Numbered from the stretch's first letter, positions 1 to 9,307 are shown. The stretch: 64,000 nucleotides of DNA from Halomonas zincidurans B6 (GCF_000731955.1 NZ_JNCK01000001.1:3038001-3102000); one strand, 5' to 3'. Notes: a model not told the origin generated them from the sequence alone. A program made the numbers and translations.

Positions 1-774
1 CCAGGCGTCGACTGTCTCGGCGACCTGCTTTCCAGACGCGGCTACAATCTGACCTTCATGGGCGGAGCCAGCCTCGACTTCGCCGGCAAGGGATTGTTCT
101 ACAAGCAGCATGGCTTCGACACCGTGCTCGGCCGCGAAGCCTTGAGTCCGCGCCTCGACGATCCCGGCTATCTCAACAGTTGGGGGTTGTACGACGATTC
201 GCTGCTGGACATGGCGGTTCAGCGGGTGCGCACCCTGCAGCGTCAGCCCGAGCCCTTCGGGCTTTTCGCGGCCACCTTGTCGGCGCATCCACCCTACGGT
301 TATCCAGCCCGGCGTTGTCGCAACAACCAGGGGGCTTTCGATGGCAAGAATATCCTGTACTCCATCAAGTGCACCGGGTGGCTGACGCGTCGCTTCGTCG
401 AGCGCCTCGAGCGCGAAGGGTTGCTCGACAACACCCTGGTGGTGATCGCCAGTGATCACCTGGCAATGAAGAATTCCGCCTGGCAGGCACTGACCGCCGG
501 CGAGCGAGAGAACACCTTGATCATGTTCGGAAATGGTCTCGAGCCACGGGTCATCGAGCGCGAGTCGTCGATGGTCGATGTACTGCCGACGGTGCTGGAA
601 GCCATGGGCTTCGAGGTGCCCGCCAACCGCGCCGGGCTCGGTGCCTCCCTGCTGTCGCCGGCCCAGACGCTGCTGGAGCGTCACGGCATCGAGACGATCG
701 ATGCGCGCATGCGGTCAGAAAGCGCGCTGCAGCAACGCCTGTGGAAGCCTTCCTCGGGCGAGTCGCCGCGCTAG
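1..774 (+). CDS. opgB: OpgB-like phosphoglycerol transferase, C-terminal part (cut by window start)
   Basis: The frame is open at base 1, so only the last 257 residues are seen. Members of this sulfatase/alkaline-phosphatase-fold family move phosphoglycerol from phosphatidylglycerol to osmoregulated periplasmic glucans (OpgB/MdoB) at the outer face of the inner membrane. The visible part holds the late metal-binding motif SDHLAMKN followed by SAW, the block LFAATLSAHPPYG and a terminal GLGASLLS block, all in the order found in OpgB. The missing N-terminal part would carry the membrane helices and the nucleophile. It converges on waaF with an 87-base gap that shows no convincing terminator. 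The family call is firm; glucan rather than another acceptor is inferred from the OpgB-like SDHLAM motif. Confidence 0.8.
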   Translation, partial: PGVDCLGDLLSRRGYNLTFMGGASLDFAGKGLFYKQHGFDTVLGREALSPRLDDPGYLNSWGLYDDSLLDMAVQRVRTLQRQPEPFGLFAATLSAHPPYGYPARRCRNNQGAFDGKNILYSIKCTGWLTRRFVERLEREGLLDNTLVVIASDHLAMKNSAWQALTAGERENTLIMFGNGLEPRVIERESSMVDVLPTVLEAMGFEVPANRAGLGASLLSPAQTLLERHGIETIDARMRSESALQQRLWKPSSGESPR

Positions 775-861
775 CCCAGCGAGCGATGCCGCGCCGGCTT
801 GTCGACGCGTGTAAACGCTATCTGCGATAGCCCTGGGCTGGCGTGCGGCCGAATCGGGCCG

Positions 862-1878
862 TCAGTTCGAGGCGATCGCGCGGCTCAGTCGCTCGGGCAT
901 GATGTGCTTCAGACAGTGCGTGTGCCCCAGTGGGCAGGTGCGCTGGAAACAGGGCGAGCAATCAAGCTCGAGATCGTGGATGACGGCGTTATCGCTCAAC
1001 GGTGGCGTGTAGACCGGCGACGACGAGCCGTAGATGGCCTGGATGCGTGTGCCCACCGCGGCGGCGACGTGCATCAGCCCCGAATCGTTGGTGACCACCT
1101 GCTTGCAGGCGGCCAGCAGATCCACGGCGTCGCCCAGCTTGGTCCGGCCGCACAGATTGACAACGCCATCGAGTCCCCGGGCGATCTGCTCGCCGTCATC
1201 GGCATCCCTGGGCCCGCCCAGCACCCAGACGCCATAACCGCGCTTCGTGAGCACCTGGGCAAGTTCGCGGAAATAAGCCAATGGCCATTGCTTGGCGGGC
1301 CCGTATTCGGCGCCGGGCATCAGGCCGATGGCCGGGCCGTCACCGAGCCCGAAGGTCTCGCGAAGACGCCGCTGGCGGCCCGGGTCGACCCGCAAACGCG
1401 GCCGGGGGATGGCGAAATCGCCGCGTGCCGCCTGTTTTTCGTCGAGCCCCAGCGAGACGAAGCGCTTGACGGTCTGATCGAGCGTCGCCTTGTCGAGCTT
1501 GCGGCGCCGATTCAGCAACACCACGCGCTGCTCGCCGGTAAAGCCGATGCGCTCGGGGATCCGTGCCAGAAACGGCACCAGCGCCGACTTCCACGAGCGT
1601 GGCAGGACCAGTGCCCGATCGAAGCGACCGCGCAGCGAGCGGGCCACCGCGCGGCGCGCTTGCCAGCCGAACTCGCCATGCCCGACCTCCAGCGCGATCG
1701 CCTCGTCGACTTCGGGCATGCGCGCCAGGATCGGCTGCGACCAGGCCGGCGCCAGCACCCCCAGGGACGCTTCCGGGTAGCGCGTCTTGAGCGTCATGAA
1801 CAGGCTCTGGGCCATGACCATGTCACCGACCCAGGAGGGGCCGACGATCAGGATGCGCGGCGCGGATGCGTCAGCCAT
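862..1878 (-). CDS. waaF: Lipopolysaccharide heptosyltransferase II
   Basis: GT9-family glycosyltransferase of 338 residues that adds the second L-glycero-D-manno-heptose to the LPS inner core at the cytoplasmic face of the inner membrane. The N-terminal ILIVGPSWVGDMVMAQ acceptor-side loop and the C-terminal donor-binding stretch NDSGLMHVAAAVG match WaaF (RfaF). The end carries the CPLGHTHCL cysteine/histidine motif typical of heptosyltransferase II. Its ATG overlaps the last 8 bases of hldD, so the two are almost certainly translationally coupled. Substrate supply (hldD) and transfer (waaF) therefore sit in one operon, and gmhB of the same pathway lies 4 kb away. WaaC is the alternative, but length and motifs favour WaaF. 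Confidence 0.9.
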   Translation of the reverse strand: MADASAPRILIVGPSWVGDMVMAQSLFMTLKTRYPEASLGVLAPAWSQPILARMPEVDEAIALEVGHGEFGWQARRAVARSLRGRFDRALVLPRSWKSALVPFLARIPERIGFTGEQRVVLLNRRRKLDKATLDQTVKRFVSLGLDEKQAARGDFAIPRPRLRVDPGRQRRLRETFGLGDGPAIGLMPGAEYGPAKQWPLAYFRELAQVLTKRGYGVWVLGGPRDADDGEQIARGLDGVVNLCGRTKLGDAVDLLAACKQVVTNDSGLMHVAAAVGTRIQAIYGSSSPVYTPPLSDNAVIHDLELDCSPCFQRTCPLGHTHCLKHIMPERLSRAIASN

Positions 1879-2827
1879 TCAGCCAATCCAGGTAGGCGCC
1901 GACGCCCTCGCGCACGGTCTTGAACTCGGCGGTGTAGCCCGCCTCGCGCAGCCGCGAAATATCCGCGCGGGTATAGCTCTGATAGCGCCCCTTGAGCTCG
2001 TCGGGGAAGTCGATGTACTCGATCTCGCCGCGCCGGTAATGATCGATCACCGTCTCGGCGATCGCCTTGAAGGGCTCCGCGCGGCCGGTGCCCAGGTTGT
2101 AGATGCCCGAGACCTCGGGGTTGTCGAAAAACCACAGATTGACGTCGACCACGTCGCCGACGTAGACGAAGTCGCGGCTCTGCATGCCGGCATCAAAGCC
2201 TTCCCAGGCACCGAACAGCCGCGGATTCTGCCCCTGACTGACCTGGGTGTGGTGATGGTAAGCCACGCTGGCCATCTTGCCCTTGTGCTGCTCGCGCGGA
2301 CCGTAGACATTGAAATAGCGAAAGCCCACCACCTGGCTGGTGAAGCTGCCCCAGCGTGCGCGCACGTACTGGTCGAACAGCAGCTTCGAGTAGCCATAGA
2401 CGTTGAGCGGTTTCTCGTGCTCCGGCGCCTCGACGAACACCTCGCTGCCACCGTAGGTGGCCGCCGACGAGGCATACAGAAACGGGATGCGCTTGTGCTG
2501 GCAGTACGCCAGCAGCATCTTGGAGTACTCGAAGTTGTTGTCGAGCATGAACTGGCCGTCCCACTCGGTGGTATCCGAACAGGCGCCCTCGTGGAAGATC
2601 GCCTCGATCGGCGGCAAGTCGCTTTGCTCGCCGCGCAGCGCCGCTTCGACGCGCATGCGAAAATCTTCCTTGTCCAGGTAGTCGCCGAGGATGCAATCGG
2701 CGAGATTGACGAACTTGGTGCCATCGGTCAGGTCGTCGACCACCAGCACGTCGTCGCGGCCCCGTGCATTGAGCGCCTTCACCAGATTGGCGCCGATGAA
2801 CCCGGCGCCGCCCGTCACTACGATCAT
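1871..2827 (-). CDS. hldD: ADP-L-glycero-D-manno-heptose 6-epimerase
   Basis: Short-chain dehydrogenase-type epimerase of 318 residues (about 310 in E. coli). It converts ADP-D-glycero- to ADP-L-glycero-D-manno-heptose, the donor used by WaaF. The protein begins with the NADP-binding motif TGGAGFIGANL and carries the catalytic Tyr and Lys in YGYSKLLFDQYVR. The ATG at 2827 is chosen over an upstream start at 2866 because the Rossmann motif follows at once and AAGAGG lies at the right distance. It is first in an operon with waaF and divergent from glyQ across 131 bases. Confidence 0.94.
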   Translation of the reverse strand: MIVVTGGAGFIGANLVKALNARGRDDVLVVDDLTDGTKFVNLADCILGDYLDKEDFRMRVEAALRGEQSDLPPIEAIFHEGACSDTTEWDGQFMLDNNFEYSKMLLAYCQHKRIPFLYASSAATYGGSEVFVEAPEHEKPLNVYGYSKLLFDQYVRARWGSFTSQVVGFRYFNVYGPREQHKGKMASVAYHHHTQVSQGQNPRLFGAWEGFDAGMQSRDFVYVGDVVDVNLWFFDNPEVSGIYNLGTGRAEPFKAIAETVIDHYRRGEIEYIDFPDELKGRYQSYTRADISRLREAGYTAEFKTVREGVGAYLDWLNG

Positions 2828-2883
2828 TCGCGAATCCTCTTGATGGTTGCGACCCGCCACGGCCATGCGGCAGGCAATTCGGC

Positions 2884-2920
2884 GCGGTGCCTATAACCGA
2901 TTACCCGCTAATTGTATACT
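2884..2920. promoter_or_regulatory. Divergent promoter region hldD / glyQ
   Basis: The 131 bases between hldD and glyQ include an AT-richer patch. On the + strand TATACT (2915-2920) can serve as the -10 of glyQ, without a good -35. On the - strand TATACA and TATAGG are separated by 17 bases, a fair sigma-70 pair for hldD. The two candidates overlap, so opposing transcription may interfere. This is assigned from hexamer matches only. Confidence 0.35.
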
Positions 2921-2958
2921 TGGCGGTCCGCGAATTCATGGGCCAACGGTGACCCGCA

Positions 2959-3921
2959 ATGACACAGTCGACGCCAGACGTCACAACCTTTCAGGGTTTG
3001 ATCCTCGCCCTGCAGCAATACTGGGCCGGAAAGGGCTGCGTGATCATGCAGCCACTGGACATGGAAGTGGGCGCCGGCACCTTCCATCCGGCCACCTTCC
3101 TGCGCTCCATCGGTCCCGAGACCTGGAACGCCGCCTACGTGCAGCCTTCGCGCCGCCCGACCGACGGCCGCTATGGCGAGAATCCCAATCGCCTGCAGCA
3201 CTATTATCAGTTTCAGGTGGTGATGAAGCCCTCGCCGGCCGATCTTCAGGAACTCTACCTCGGCTCGCTGGAGCGGCTCGGCATCGACCCGCTGGTCCAC
3301 GACATTCGCTTCGTCGAGGACAACTGGGAGTCGCCCACCCTGGGCGCCTGGGGACTGGGCTGGGAAGTCTGGCTCAACGGCATGGAGGTGACCCAGTTCA
3401 CCTACTTCCAGCAGGCCGGAGGCATCGAGTGCTTCCCGGTCACCGGCGAGCTGACCTATGGACTTGAGCGCATCGCCATGTACCTGCAGGACGTCGACAG
3501 CGTCTACGATCTGAGCTGGGCAATCGCCCCCGACGGCTCGCGGGTCACCTATGGCGACGTCTACCTGCAGAACGAGCGCGAACAGTCCGCCTACAACTTC
3601 GAGCATGCCGATGTCCCGGCGCTATTCGCGAGTTTCGATCACCTCGAGGGCGAATGCAGCAAGTTGATCGCGGCTAACCTGCCGCTGCCCGCCTACGAGA
3701 TGGTGCTCAAGGCCTCGCACACCTTCAATCTGCTCGATGCTCGCCACGCCATCTCGGTCACCGAGCGCCAGCGCTACATCCTGCGCGTGCGCACCATGGC
3801 CCGCGATGTCGCCCAGGCCTATTACCAATCGCGCAAGGCCGCAGGCTTCCCGATGGCCCCCGAACCGCTGCGCCAGGAACTGCTGGCCGAACAGCCACTA
3901 GCCGAAAAGGGAGACGCTTGA
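2959..3921 (+). CDS. glyQ: Glycine--tRNA ligase alpha subunit
   Basis: Catalytic subunit of the bacterial alpha2beta2 glycyl-tRNA synthetase (320 residues; about 303 in E. coli), charging tRNA-Gly with glycine in the cytoplasm. The class II signatures are present: QQYWAGKGC near the start, the motif-2 region NPNRLQHYYQFQV, and the later LTYGLERIAMYLQ. The few extra C-terminal residues are unremarkable. The stop overlaps the region just before glyS, so the two subunits are made together. No T-box leader is seen, as expected outside Gram-positives. Confidence 0.96.
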   Translation: MTQSTPDVTTFQGLILALQQYWAGKGCVIMQPLDMEVGAGTFHPATFLRSIGPETWNAAYVQPSRRPTDGRYGENPNRLQHYYQFQVVMKPSPADLQELYLGSLERLGIDPLVHDIRFVEDNWESPTLGAWGLGWEVWLNGMEVTQFTYFQQAGGIECFPVTGELTYGLERIAMYLQDVDSVYDLSWAIAPDGSRVTYGDVYLQNEREQSAYNFEHADVPALFASFDHLEGECSKLIAANLPLPAYEMVLKASHTFNLLDARHAISVTERQRYILRVRTMARDVAQAYYQSRKAAGFPMAPEPLRQELLAEQPLAEKGDA

Positions 3922-3923
3922 GC

Positions 3924-5990
3924 ATGGCTGCCAATACCCTACTGGTCGAACTGGGCGTCGAAGAGCTGCCGCCGGGTGCCATCGATTCGCTGGCCGACGC
4001 CTTCGCCGACGCTATCGCCAGCGGCCTGCGCGAGGCCGAGGTCGGCTTCGGCGAGGCTCGGGCCTATGCCACGCCGCGACGCCTGGCGGTACAGATTCAG
4101 GCCCTCGAAGCCAAGCAGCCCGACCGGCTGATCGAGCGTCGTGGGCCGGCGTTGGCCGCCGCCTTCAAGGATGGCGAACCGACCAAGGCCGCCCAGGGCT
4201 TTGCTCGCTCCTGCGGCGTCCAGGTCGATGAGCTCATCCAGCTCGAAACCGACAAGGGGACCTGGCTGGGCCATCGCTTCGAGCAGCCCGGCGCGACGGT
4301 CGATGAGCTGCTGCCGGCAATCATTCGGCAGAGCGTTGCCGGGCTGCCGGTGCCCAAGAACATGCGCTGGGGCGACTCGCGCATCGAGTTCTCGCGGCCG
4401 GTGCATTGGCTGGTGGTTCTCCATGGCCGTGATGTGGTCGAGGCCGAGGTGCTGGGATTGCACGCCGGGCGCGAGACTCGCGGCCATCGCTTCCATGCCC
4501 CCGCGGCCATCGCCCTGCCCCAGGCCGATGACTATGTGAGCGCCCTGGAGAATGCCTCCGTGCTGGTCGATCGTCAGATCCGTCGCGAGCGAATCCGCGA
4601 GCAGGTACTTGCCGAAGCCGAAGTCCAGGCGGCCACTGCGGTCATCGACGAGGATCTGCTCGACGAGGTCAATGGCCTGGTCGAATGGCCGGTGGCACTG
4701 GCCGGCAGCTTCGATGAACGCTTCCTCGAGGTGCCCGCCGAATGCCTGATCTCGTCGATGAAGGCCAACCAGAAATATTTCCACCTGCTCGACGCCGACG
4801 GTAAGCTCGAGCCCGGCTTCATCACCGTGGCCAATATCGACAGCCGTGATCCGCAACGGGTGATCGAGGGCAATGAACGGGTCATCCGCCCGCGCCTGGC
4901 CGACGCCGCCTTCTTCTACGAAACCGATCTCAGGCATAGCCTGGCCTCGCGCCAAGAGGGGCTGGCCAGCGTGGTCTTCCAGCAGCAGCTGGGCACCCTG
5001 GCCGACAAGGCCCGGCGCAGCGAAGCCCTTGCCCGCTACATTGCCGAGCGCATCGAAGGCGACCCGGAGCATGCCGCCAGGGCCGCGCAGCTCGCCAAGT
5101 GCGACTTGGCCAGTGAAATGGTGCTCGAGTTCCCCGAGCTGCAAGGCATCATGGGCTGCTATTATGCCCGCCACGATGGCGAACCCGAGGCAGTGGCTCA
5201 AGCGATCCATGAACAGTATCTGCCGCGCTTCGCCGGCGACGAGGTGCCCAGGAGCAAGACCGGGCTGGCGCTGGCATTGGCCGATCGGCTGGATACGCTC
5301 ACCGGCATCTTCGGCATCGGCGCGCGGCCTACCGGCGCCAAGGATCCGTTCGCCCTGCGCCGGGCGGCAATAGGCGTGCTCAACATCCAGATCAAGGCCG
5401 AGCTCGACCTTGATCTGCGCGAACTGCTCGAGCAGGCCGCAGCCCAACATAGCCACCTGCCCCAGTCAGCGGGACTTGCCGAGGAAGTGCTCGAATACAT
5501 GCTCGATCGCTTTCGCGCCTGGACGCAGGACGAAGGCATCGCCGTCGAGGTCTACCTCTCGGTACGCTCGCGTCCGGTCACGCGGCCGCTGGACTTCGCG
5601 CGCCGTATCCGCGCCGTGCATGCCTTCACTCAGCGCGAGGAGGCAGGCGCCCTGGCAGCCGCGAACAAGCGCGTCTCCAACATCCTGACCAAGCAGGCCG
5701 ACGAGATCGCCGAGTCGGTGGATGCCTCGCTGCTCGCCGAGGACGCTGAACGAGCGCTCGCACAGGCCTTGGCAGAGCGCCGCCGGATAGTCGCCCCACT
5801 GTTCGCCGAGGCTCGTTACAGCGAAGCGCTGGACGCCCTGTCGATGCTGCGCGATCCCGTGGATGCCTTCTTCGATGACGTAATGGTGATGGCCGATGAC
5901 AGCGCCGTCAGACGCAATCGCCTGGCCCTGCTCGCCGAGCTACAAGCTCTGTTCCTCGATGTGGCGGATATCGCGCAACTGCAGCAGTAG
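3924..5990 (+). CDS. glyS: Glycine--tRNA ligase beta subunit
   Basis: Beta subunit (688 residues) of glycyl-tRNA synthetase, which binds tRNA and is needed for aminoacylation. The N-terminal LLVELGVEELPPGA matches the family start, a central HD-like region surrounds residues 370-450, and the C-terminus is the DALR-type anticodon-binding domain. A TTG at 3918 overlapping the glyQ stop is possible. The ATG at 3924 is preferred because AAGGGAG then sits about 10 bases upstream and the protein starts like its homologues. A good terminator follows at 6025. Confidence 0.95.
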   Translation: MAANTLLVELGVEELPPGAIDSLADAFADAIASGLREAEVGFGEARAYATPRRLAVQIQALEAKQPDRLIERRGPALAAAFKDGEPTKAAQGFARSCGVQVDELIQLETDKGTWLGHRFEQPGATVDELLPAIIRQSVAGLPVPKNMRWGDSRIEFSRPVHWLVVLHGRDVVEAEVLGLHAGRETRGHRFHAPAAIALPQADDYVSALENASVLVDRQIRRERIREQVLAEAEVQAATAVIDEDLLDEVNGLVEWPVALAGSFDERFLEVPAECLISSMKANQKYFHLLDADGKLEPGFITVANIDSRDPQRVIEGNERVIRPRLADAAFFYETDLRHSLASRQEGLASVVFQQQLGTLADKARRSEALARYIAERIEGDPEHAARAAQLAKCDLASEMVLEFPELQGIMGCYYARHDGEPEAVAQAIHEQYLPRFAGDEVPRSKTGLALALADRLDTLTGIFGIGARPTGAKDPFALRRAAIGVLNIQIKAELDLDLRELLEQAAAQHSHLPQSAGLAEEVLEYMLDRFRAWTQDEGIAVEVYLSVRSRPVTRPLDFARRIRAVHAFTQREEAGALAAANKRVSNILTKQADEIAESVDASLLAEDAERALAQALAERRRIVAPLFAEARYSEALDALSMLRDPVDAFFDDVMVMADDSAVRRNRLALLAELQALFLDVADIAQLQQ

Positions 5991-6024
5991 ATCGTCTCTC
6001 GCTTCGGCGACTGCAGTACTTCGT

Positions 6025-6052
6025 AGACCGGCCCATCGGGGCTGGTCTTTTT
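6025..6052 (+). terminator. Rho-independent terminator of glyQS
   Basis: The arms AGACCGGCCC and GGGCTGGTCT form a 10-bp stem with one G-U pair and a 4-base loop, followed by TTTTT. It ends 35 bases after the glyS stop and directly precedes the first parS site. Confidence 0.8.
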
Positions 6053-6057
6053 GCATG

Positions 6058-6073
6058 TGTTTCACGTGAAACA
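6058..6073. other. parS: parS site 1 (ParB-binding centromere)
   Basis: Perfect 16-base palindrome TGTTTCACGTGAAACA, the canonical chromosomal ParB-binding site. It lies between the glyQS terminator and gmhB and is one of five identical copies within 4 kb. parA and parB themselves are not in the window. Confidence 0.95.
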
Positions 6074-6088
6074 TTTTTACGCCATGCT

Positions 6089-6104
6089 TGTTTCACGTGA
6101 AACA
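6089..6104. other. parS: parS site 2
   Basis: Second identical TGTTTCACGTGAAACA, 31 bases (about three helical turns) from site 1, so ParB dimers could load on the same face of the helix. It is 18 bases ahead of the chosen gmhB start, and ParB binding here may affect gmhB transcription. Confidence 0.95.
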
Positions 6105-6122
6105 CTCGGATTAGATCAGGCC

Positions 6123-6704
6123 ATGCCTATGCAACCATTATCCGGCCAGTCCCATGACCTGACGCCAAGCAAGGTGATCATTCTCGATCGCGACGGTGTC
6201 CTCAATGAGGACTCGGATGACTACATCAAGTCACTCGATGAGTGGCGGCCTTATGCGCAGGCCATCGAGGCGATCGCCCGGCTGACGCGACATGGTTGGA
6301 CGATTGCCATCGCCACCAACCAGTCGGGAGTGGCCCGCGGTTATTACGATGAAACCACTCTGCAAATGATACACGACGATTTATGTGAGCGCGTATCGGC
6401 TGCGGGTGGCACAATCGCCCACATCGCCTACTGCCCCCATGGACCCGACGATGGCTGTGAATGCCGCAAGCCGAAAACCGGTCTTCTCGATCAGATCCAG
6501 CATAGCCTGAAGCTGGACAGTCTTCAGAACGCCTGGATGGTAGGCGACAGCCGCAGAGATCTGGAAGCGGGCATTGCCAAGGGCTGCCACCCGGTGCTGG
6601 TTCGCACGGGCAAGGGCAGGAGGACCGAAGCCAGGGGCAGCCTCGGGCAGGCACGGATCTTCGACGATCTTGCCGCCTTCGCCGATTATCTGATAGAAAA
6701 CTGA
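6123..6704 (+). CDS. gmhB: D-glycero-beta-D-manno-heptose 1,7-bisphosphate 7-phosphatase
   Basis: HAD-family phosphatase of about 193 residues, one step of ADP-heptose synthesis for LPS. HAD motif I is ILDRDGVLNED and motif II lies in TNQSGVARG. The Zn-binding loop carries CPHGPDDGCECR, and GDSRRDLEAG is the late acidic motif. The frame is open further upstream, but that part is the translation of the two parS sites and is not protein-like. ATG 6123 or ATG 6129 are both possible; the AGG at 6118-6120 suits 6129 slightly better. In P. aeruginosa an acyltransferase gene separates gmhB from gyrB, but here the two converge directly. Confidence 0.92.
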   Translation: MPMQPLSGQSHDLTPSKVIILDRDGVLNEDSDDYIKSLDEWRPYAQAIEAIARLTRHGWTIAIATNQSGVARGYYDETTLQMIHDDLCERVSAAGGTIAHIAYCPHGPDDGCECRKPKTGLLDQIQHSLKLDSLQNAWMVGDSRRDLEAGIAKGCHPVLVRTGKGRRTEARGSLGQARIFDDLAAFADYLIEN

Positions 6705-6815
6705 ATGCCCCCTTGGGGGGGGCATGTGCGAGCCTCCCAATATGCATTGAGTCGCGACGCTCGATCGAGCAGCCCCACCGCCAACCAACGCGGCCCCATT
6801 TCTTGAGAGAGTGAA

Positions 6816-6843
6816 TAAAAAAGCCCAGCGCTTGGCTGGGCTT
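6816..6843 (-). terminator. Rho-independent terminator of the dnaA-dnaN-recF-gyrB operon
   Basis: Read on the minus strand, AGCCCAGC and GCTGGGCT form an 8-bp stem with a 5-base loop followed by six T residues. It lies 40 bases beyond the gyrB stop. A second GC-rich hairpin without a T-run (6705-6725, arms ATGCCCCC/GGGGGCAT) begins right at the gmhB stop and may end gmhB transcripts. Confidence 0.8.
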
Positions 6844-6867
6844 GCGGTCACTCAACGTTGACCGTGG

Positions 6868-6883
6868 TGTTTCACGTGAAACA
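6868..6883. other. parS: parS site 3 (abuts gyrB stop codon)
   Basis: Identical TGTTTCACGTGAAACA. Its last base is directly followed by the gyrB stop codon (6884-6886 on the minus strand), in the short convergent gap between gmhB and gyrB. Confidence 0.95.
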
Positions 6884-9304
6884 TCACACGTCGAGGTTGG
6901 CAACCAGCGCGTTCTGCTCGATGAAGAATCGACGCGGTTCGACCTCGTCACCCATGAGCGTATTGAACATCATGTCGGCGGCCACCGCGTCCTCGATCGA
7001 TACACGCAGCATGCGCCGAGTCTCGGGATCCATGGTGGTTTCCCAAAGCTGATCGGGATTCATCTCACCCAGGCCCTTATAGCGCTGGATGGAAAAGCCG
7101 CGCTGCGCTTCGGACATCAGCCAATCGAGCGCTTCGTAGAACGTATCGACTTTCTTGCTGCGTTCGCCACGCGCCACGTAGGCGCCCTCTCCCATGAGAT
7201 CGTCAAGCGTCTCACCCAGCGCTGCCATTGCGCGGTAGTCGGCACTGCGGAAGAAGTCCGCGCCCCAGACGTACTCGGCAGTCACGCCATGGGCGGTCAG
7301 CGATACGCTCGGCAGGAATAAGCCCCGCTCATCGTCCTCCTGCAGATGAAAGACGTAGCGCGGCCCACCCTCGTAGGCAATCAGTGCATCCATCGCTTGC
7401 TGCAGGGAGTCAATCCAATGCTGCATGGTGACCCGGTCTCGCAGACTCTCTTCGCCATTCAGCGTCGCCGCGTGAACGATCTTGCGCAGCACTTCATGCG
7501 GGTAAACTCGCAGCAGGCGATCGATACGCTTCATCACGTCGCGATACTGATTGACCAGGGCCTCGAGATGCTCGCCGCTGATTCCCGGAGCATCCGCGTT
7601 GACATGCAGTCCCGCGCCGTCCAGAGCTGTCGTGGTCAGATAATCGAGCAACGCCTGCTCATCCTTGAGATACATCTCCTGCTTGCCGCGCTTGATCTTG
7701 TAGAGCGGCGGCTGGGCGATAAAGATGTGGCCGCGCTCGATCAGCTCCGGCATCTGACGGAAGAAGAACGTCAAGAGCAGTGTACGAATATGCGAACCAT
7801 CGACGTCGGCGTCGGTCATGATGATGACCGAGTGATAGCGCAGCTTGTCGGGATTGAACTCCTCGCGACCGATGCCGCAGCCTAGCGCCGTGATCAATGT
7901 ACCGACTTCGGCGGAAGACAGCATCTTGTCGAAGCGGGCCTTCTCGACATTGAGTATTTTGCCCTTGAGCGGCAGGATTGCCTGCGTACGGCGATCGCGA
8001 CCCTGCTTGGCGCTCCCCCCTGCCGAGTCGCCCTCGACCAGGTACAGCTCGGAAAGGCTCGGGTCCTTTTCCTGACAATCAGCCAGCTTGCCCGGCAGGC
8101 CGGCAATATCCAGCGCACCCTTGCGACGCGTCATTTCCCGCGCCTTGCGCGCTGCCTCACGCGCACGCGCCGCATCGATCATCTTGTTGACGATCGACTT
8201 GGCTTCGTTGGGGTGCTCGGCCAGGTAGTCGGAAAATTGTCGACCCAGCTCTTGCTCGACAGCCGTCTTGACCTCAGAGGAGACCAGCTTTTCCTTGGTT
8301 TGCGAGGAAAACTTGGGATCCGGGACCTTGACGGAAATGATCGCGGTCAACCCTTCGCGCGCGTCATCGCCCGAAGTGTTGACCTTGGCCTTCTTGAGCA
8401 CGCCCTCGGCTTCGATGTAGCTATTGAGCGAGCGAGTCAGCGCGGCACGGAAACCGGCCAGATGCGCCCCCCCGTCGCGCTGAGGGATGTTGTTGGTATA
8501 GCAGAAGATGTTCTCGGCGAAGGTGTCGTTCCACTGCATCGCCACCTCGACGGCAATGCCGTCCTCGCGCTCGACATTGAAGTGAAACACGGGATTCAGC
8601 GTCGATTTGTTGGTATTCAGATGATCGACGAAGGCCCGCAGGCCGCCCTCGTAGTGAAAGAGCTCTTCCTTGCCGCTGCGCTCATCCATCAAGCGAATGG
8701 CCACACCGGAATTCAGGAACGAAAGTTCGCGCAGCCGCTTGGCAAGAATATCGTAGTGGAATTCTATATGCGTAAACGTCTCCGCCGAGGGGCGGAAATG
8801 CACGCGCGTACCGCTCTTCTCGGTCTGCCCCACGACGGCAAGCGGCGCATCGGGCACGCCGTGATGGTAAAGCTGTTCGTGAACCTGACCAGCCCGCCAG
8901 ATGGTCAGCTTGAGCTCTTCGGAAAGCGCGTTGACGACCGAGACGCCGACGCCGTGCAATCCCCCGGACACCTTGTAGGAATTGTCGTCGAACTTGCCCC
9001 CGGCATGCAGGACCGTCATGATCACTTCCGCCGCCGAGACGCCCTCTCCGCTGTGGATATCGGTCGGCACGCCGCGACCATTGTCGCTGACGGTGATCGA
9101 CTCGTCGGGATGGATGACCACGCGTATCTCGCTGCAGAAACCGGCCAGCGCTTCGTCTATGGAGTTGTCCACCAGCTCGAACACCATGTGATGCAGCCCC
9201 GTCCCGTCATCGGTGTCGCCGATGTACATGCCGGGGCGCTTACGCACCGCATCCAACCCTTTCAGGACCTTGATGCTCGTTGAGTCGTAAGCTTGTTCGC
9301 TCAT
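6884..9304 (-). CDS. gyrB: DNA gyrase subunit B
   Basis: 806 residues (804 in E. coli). ATPase subunit of gyrase, which with GyrA introduces negative supercoils. The N-terminal GHKL ATPase domain has KRPGMYIGDT, DNGRGVPTD and HGVGVSV. The TOPRIM domain has EGDSAGGSA and DADVDGSHIRT. The C-terminal QRYKGLGEMNP motif, which contacts GyrA, is intact. ParE is excluded by length and by the insert between TOPRIM and tail. It starts 3 bases after the recF stop, so it is translated from the dnaA-dnaN-recF-gyrB transcript. Confidence 0.98.
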   Translation of the reverse strand: MSEQAYDSTSIKVLKGLDAVRKRPGMYIGDTDDGTGLHHMVFELVDNSIDEALAGFCSEIRVVIHPDESITVSDNGRGVPTDIHSGEGVSAAEVIMTVLHAGGKFDDNSYKVSGGLHGVGVSVVNALSEELKLTIWRAGQVHEQLYHHGVPDAPLAVVGQTEKSGTRVHFRPSAETFTHIEFHYDILAKRLRELSFLNSGVAIRLMDERSGKEELFHYEGGLRAFVDHLNTNKSTLNPVFHFNVEREDGIAVEVAMQWNDTFAENIFCYTNNIPQRDGGAHLAGFRAALTRSLNSYIEAEGVLKKAKVNTSGDDAREGLTAIISVKVPDPKFSSQTKEKLVSSEVKTAVEQELGRQFSDYLAEHPNEAKSIVNKMIDAARAREAARKAREMTRRKGALDIAGLPGKLADCQEKDPSLSELYLVEGDSAGGSAKQGRDRRTQAILPLKGKILNVEKARFDKMLSSAEVGTLITALGCGIGREEFNPDKLRYHSVIIMTDADVDGSHIRTLLLTFFFRQMPELIERGHIFIAQPPLYKIKRGKQEMYLKDEQALLDYLTTTALDGAGLHVNADAPGISGEHLEALVNQYRDVMKRIDRLLRVYPHEVLRKIVHAATLNGEESLRDRVTMQHWIDSLQQAMDALIAYEGGPRYVFHLQEDDERGLFLPSVSLTAHGVTAEYVWGADFFRSADYRAMAALGETLDDLMGEGAYVARGERSKKVDTFYEALDWLMSEAQRGFSIQRYKGLGEMNPDQLWETTMDPETRRMLRVSIEDAVAADMMFNTLMGDEVEPRRFFIEQNALVANLDV

Positions 9305-9307
9305 TGA

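Noticed and set aside
6051..6122. N-terminal extension of GmhB reading through both parS sites
   Set aside because: The peptide is a translation of parS DNA and precedes the natural HAD start; no ribosome site supports it.
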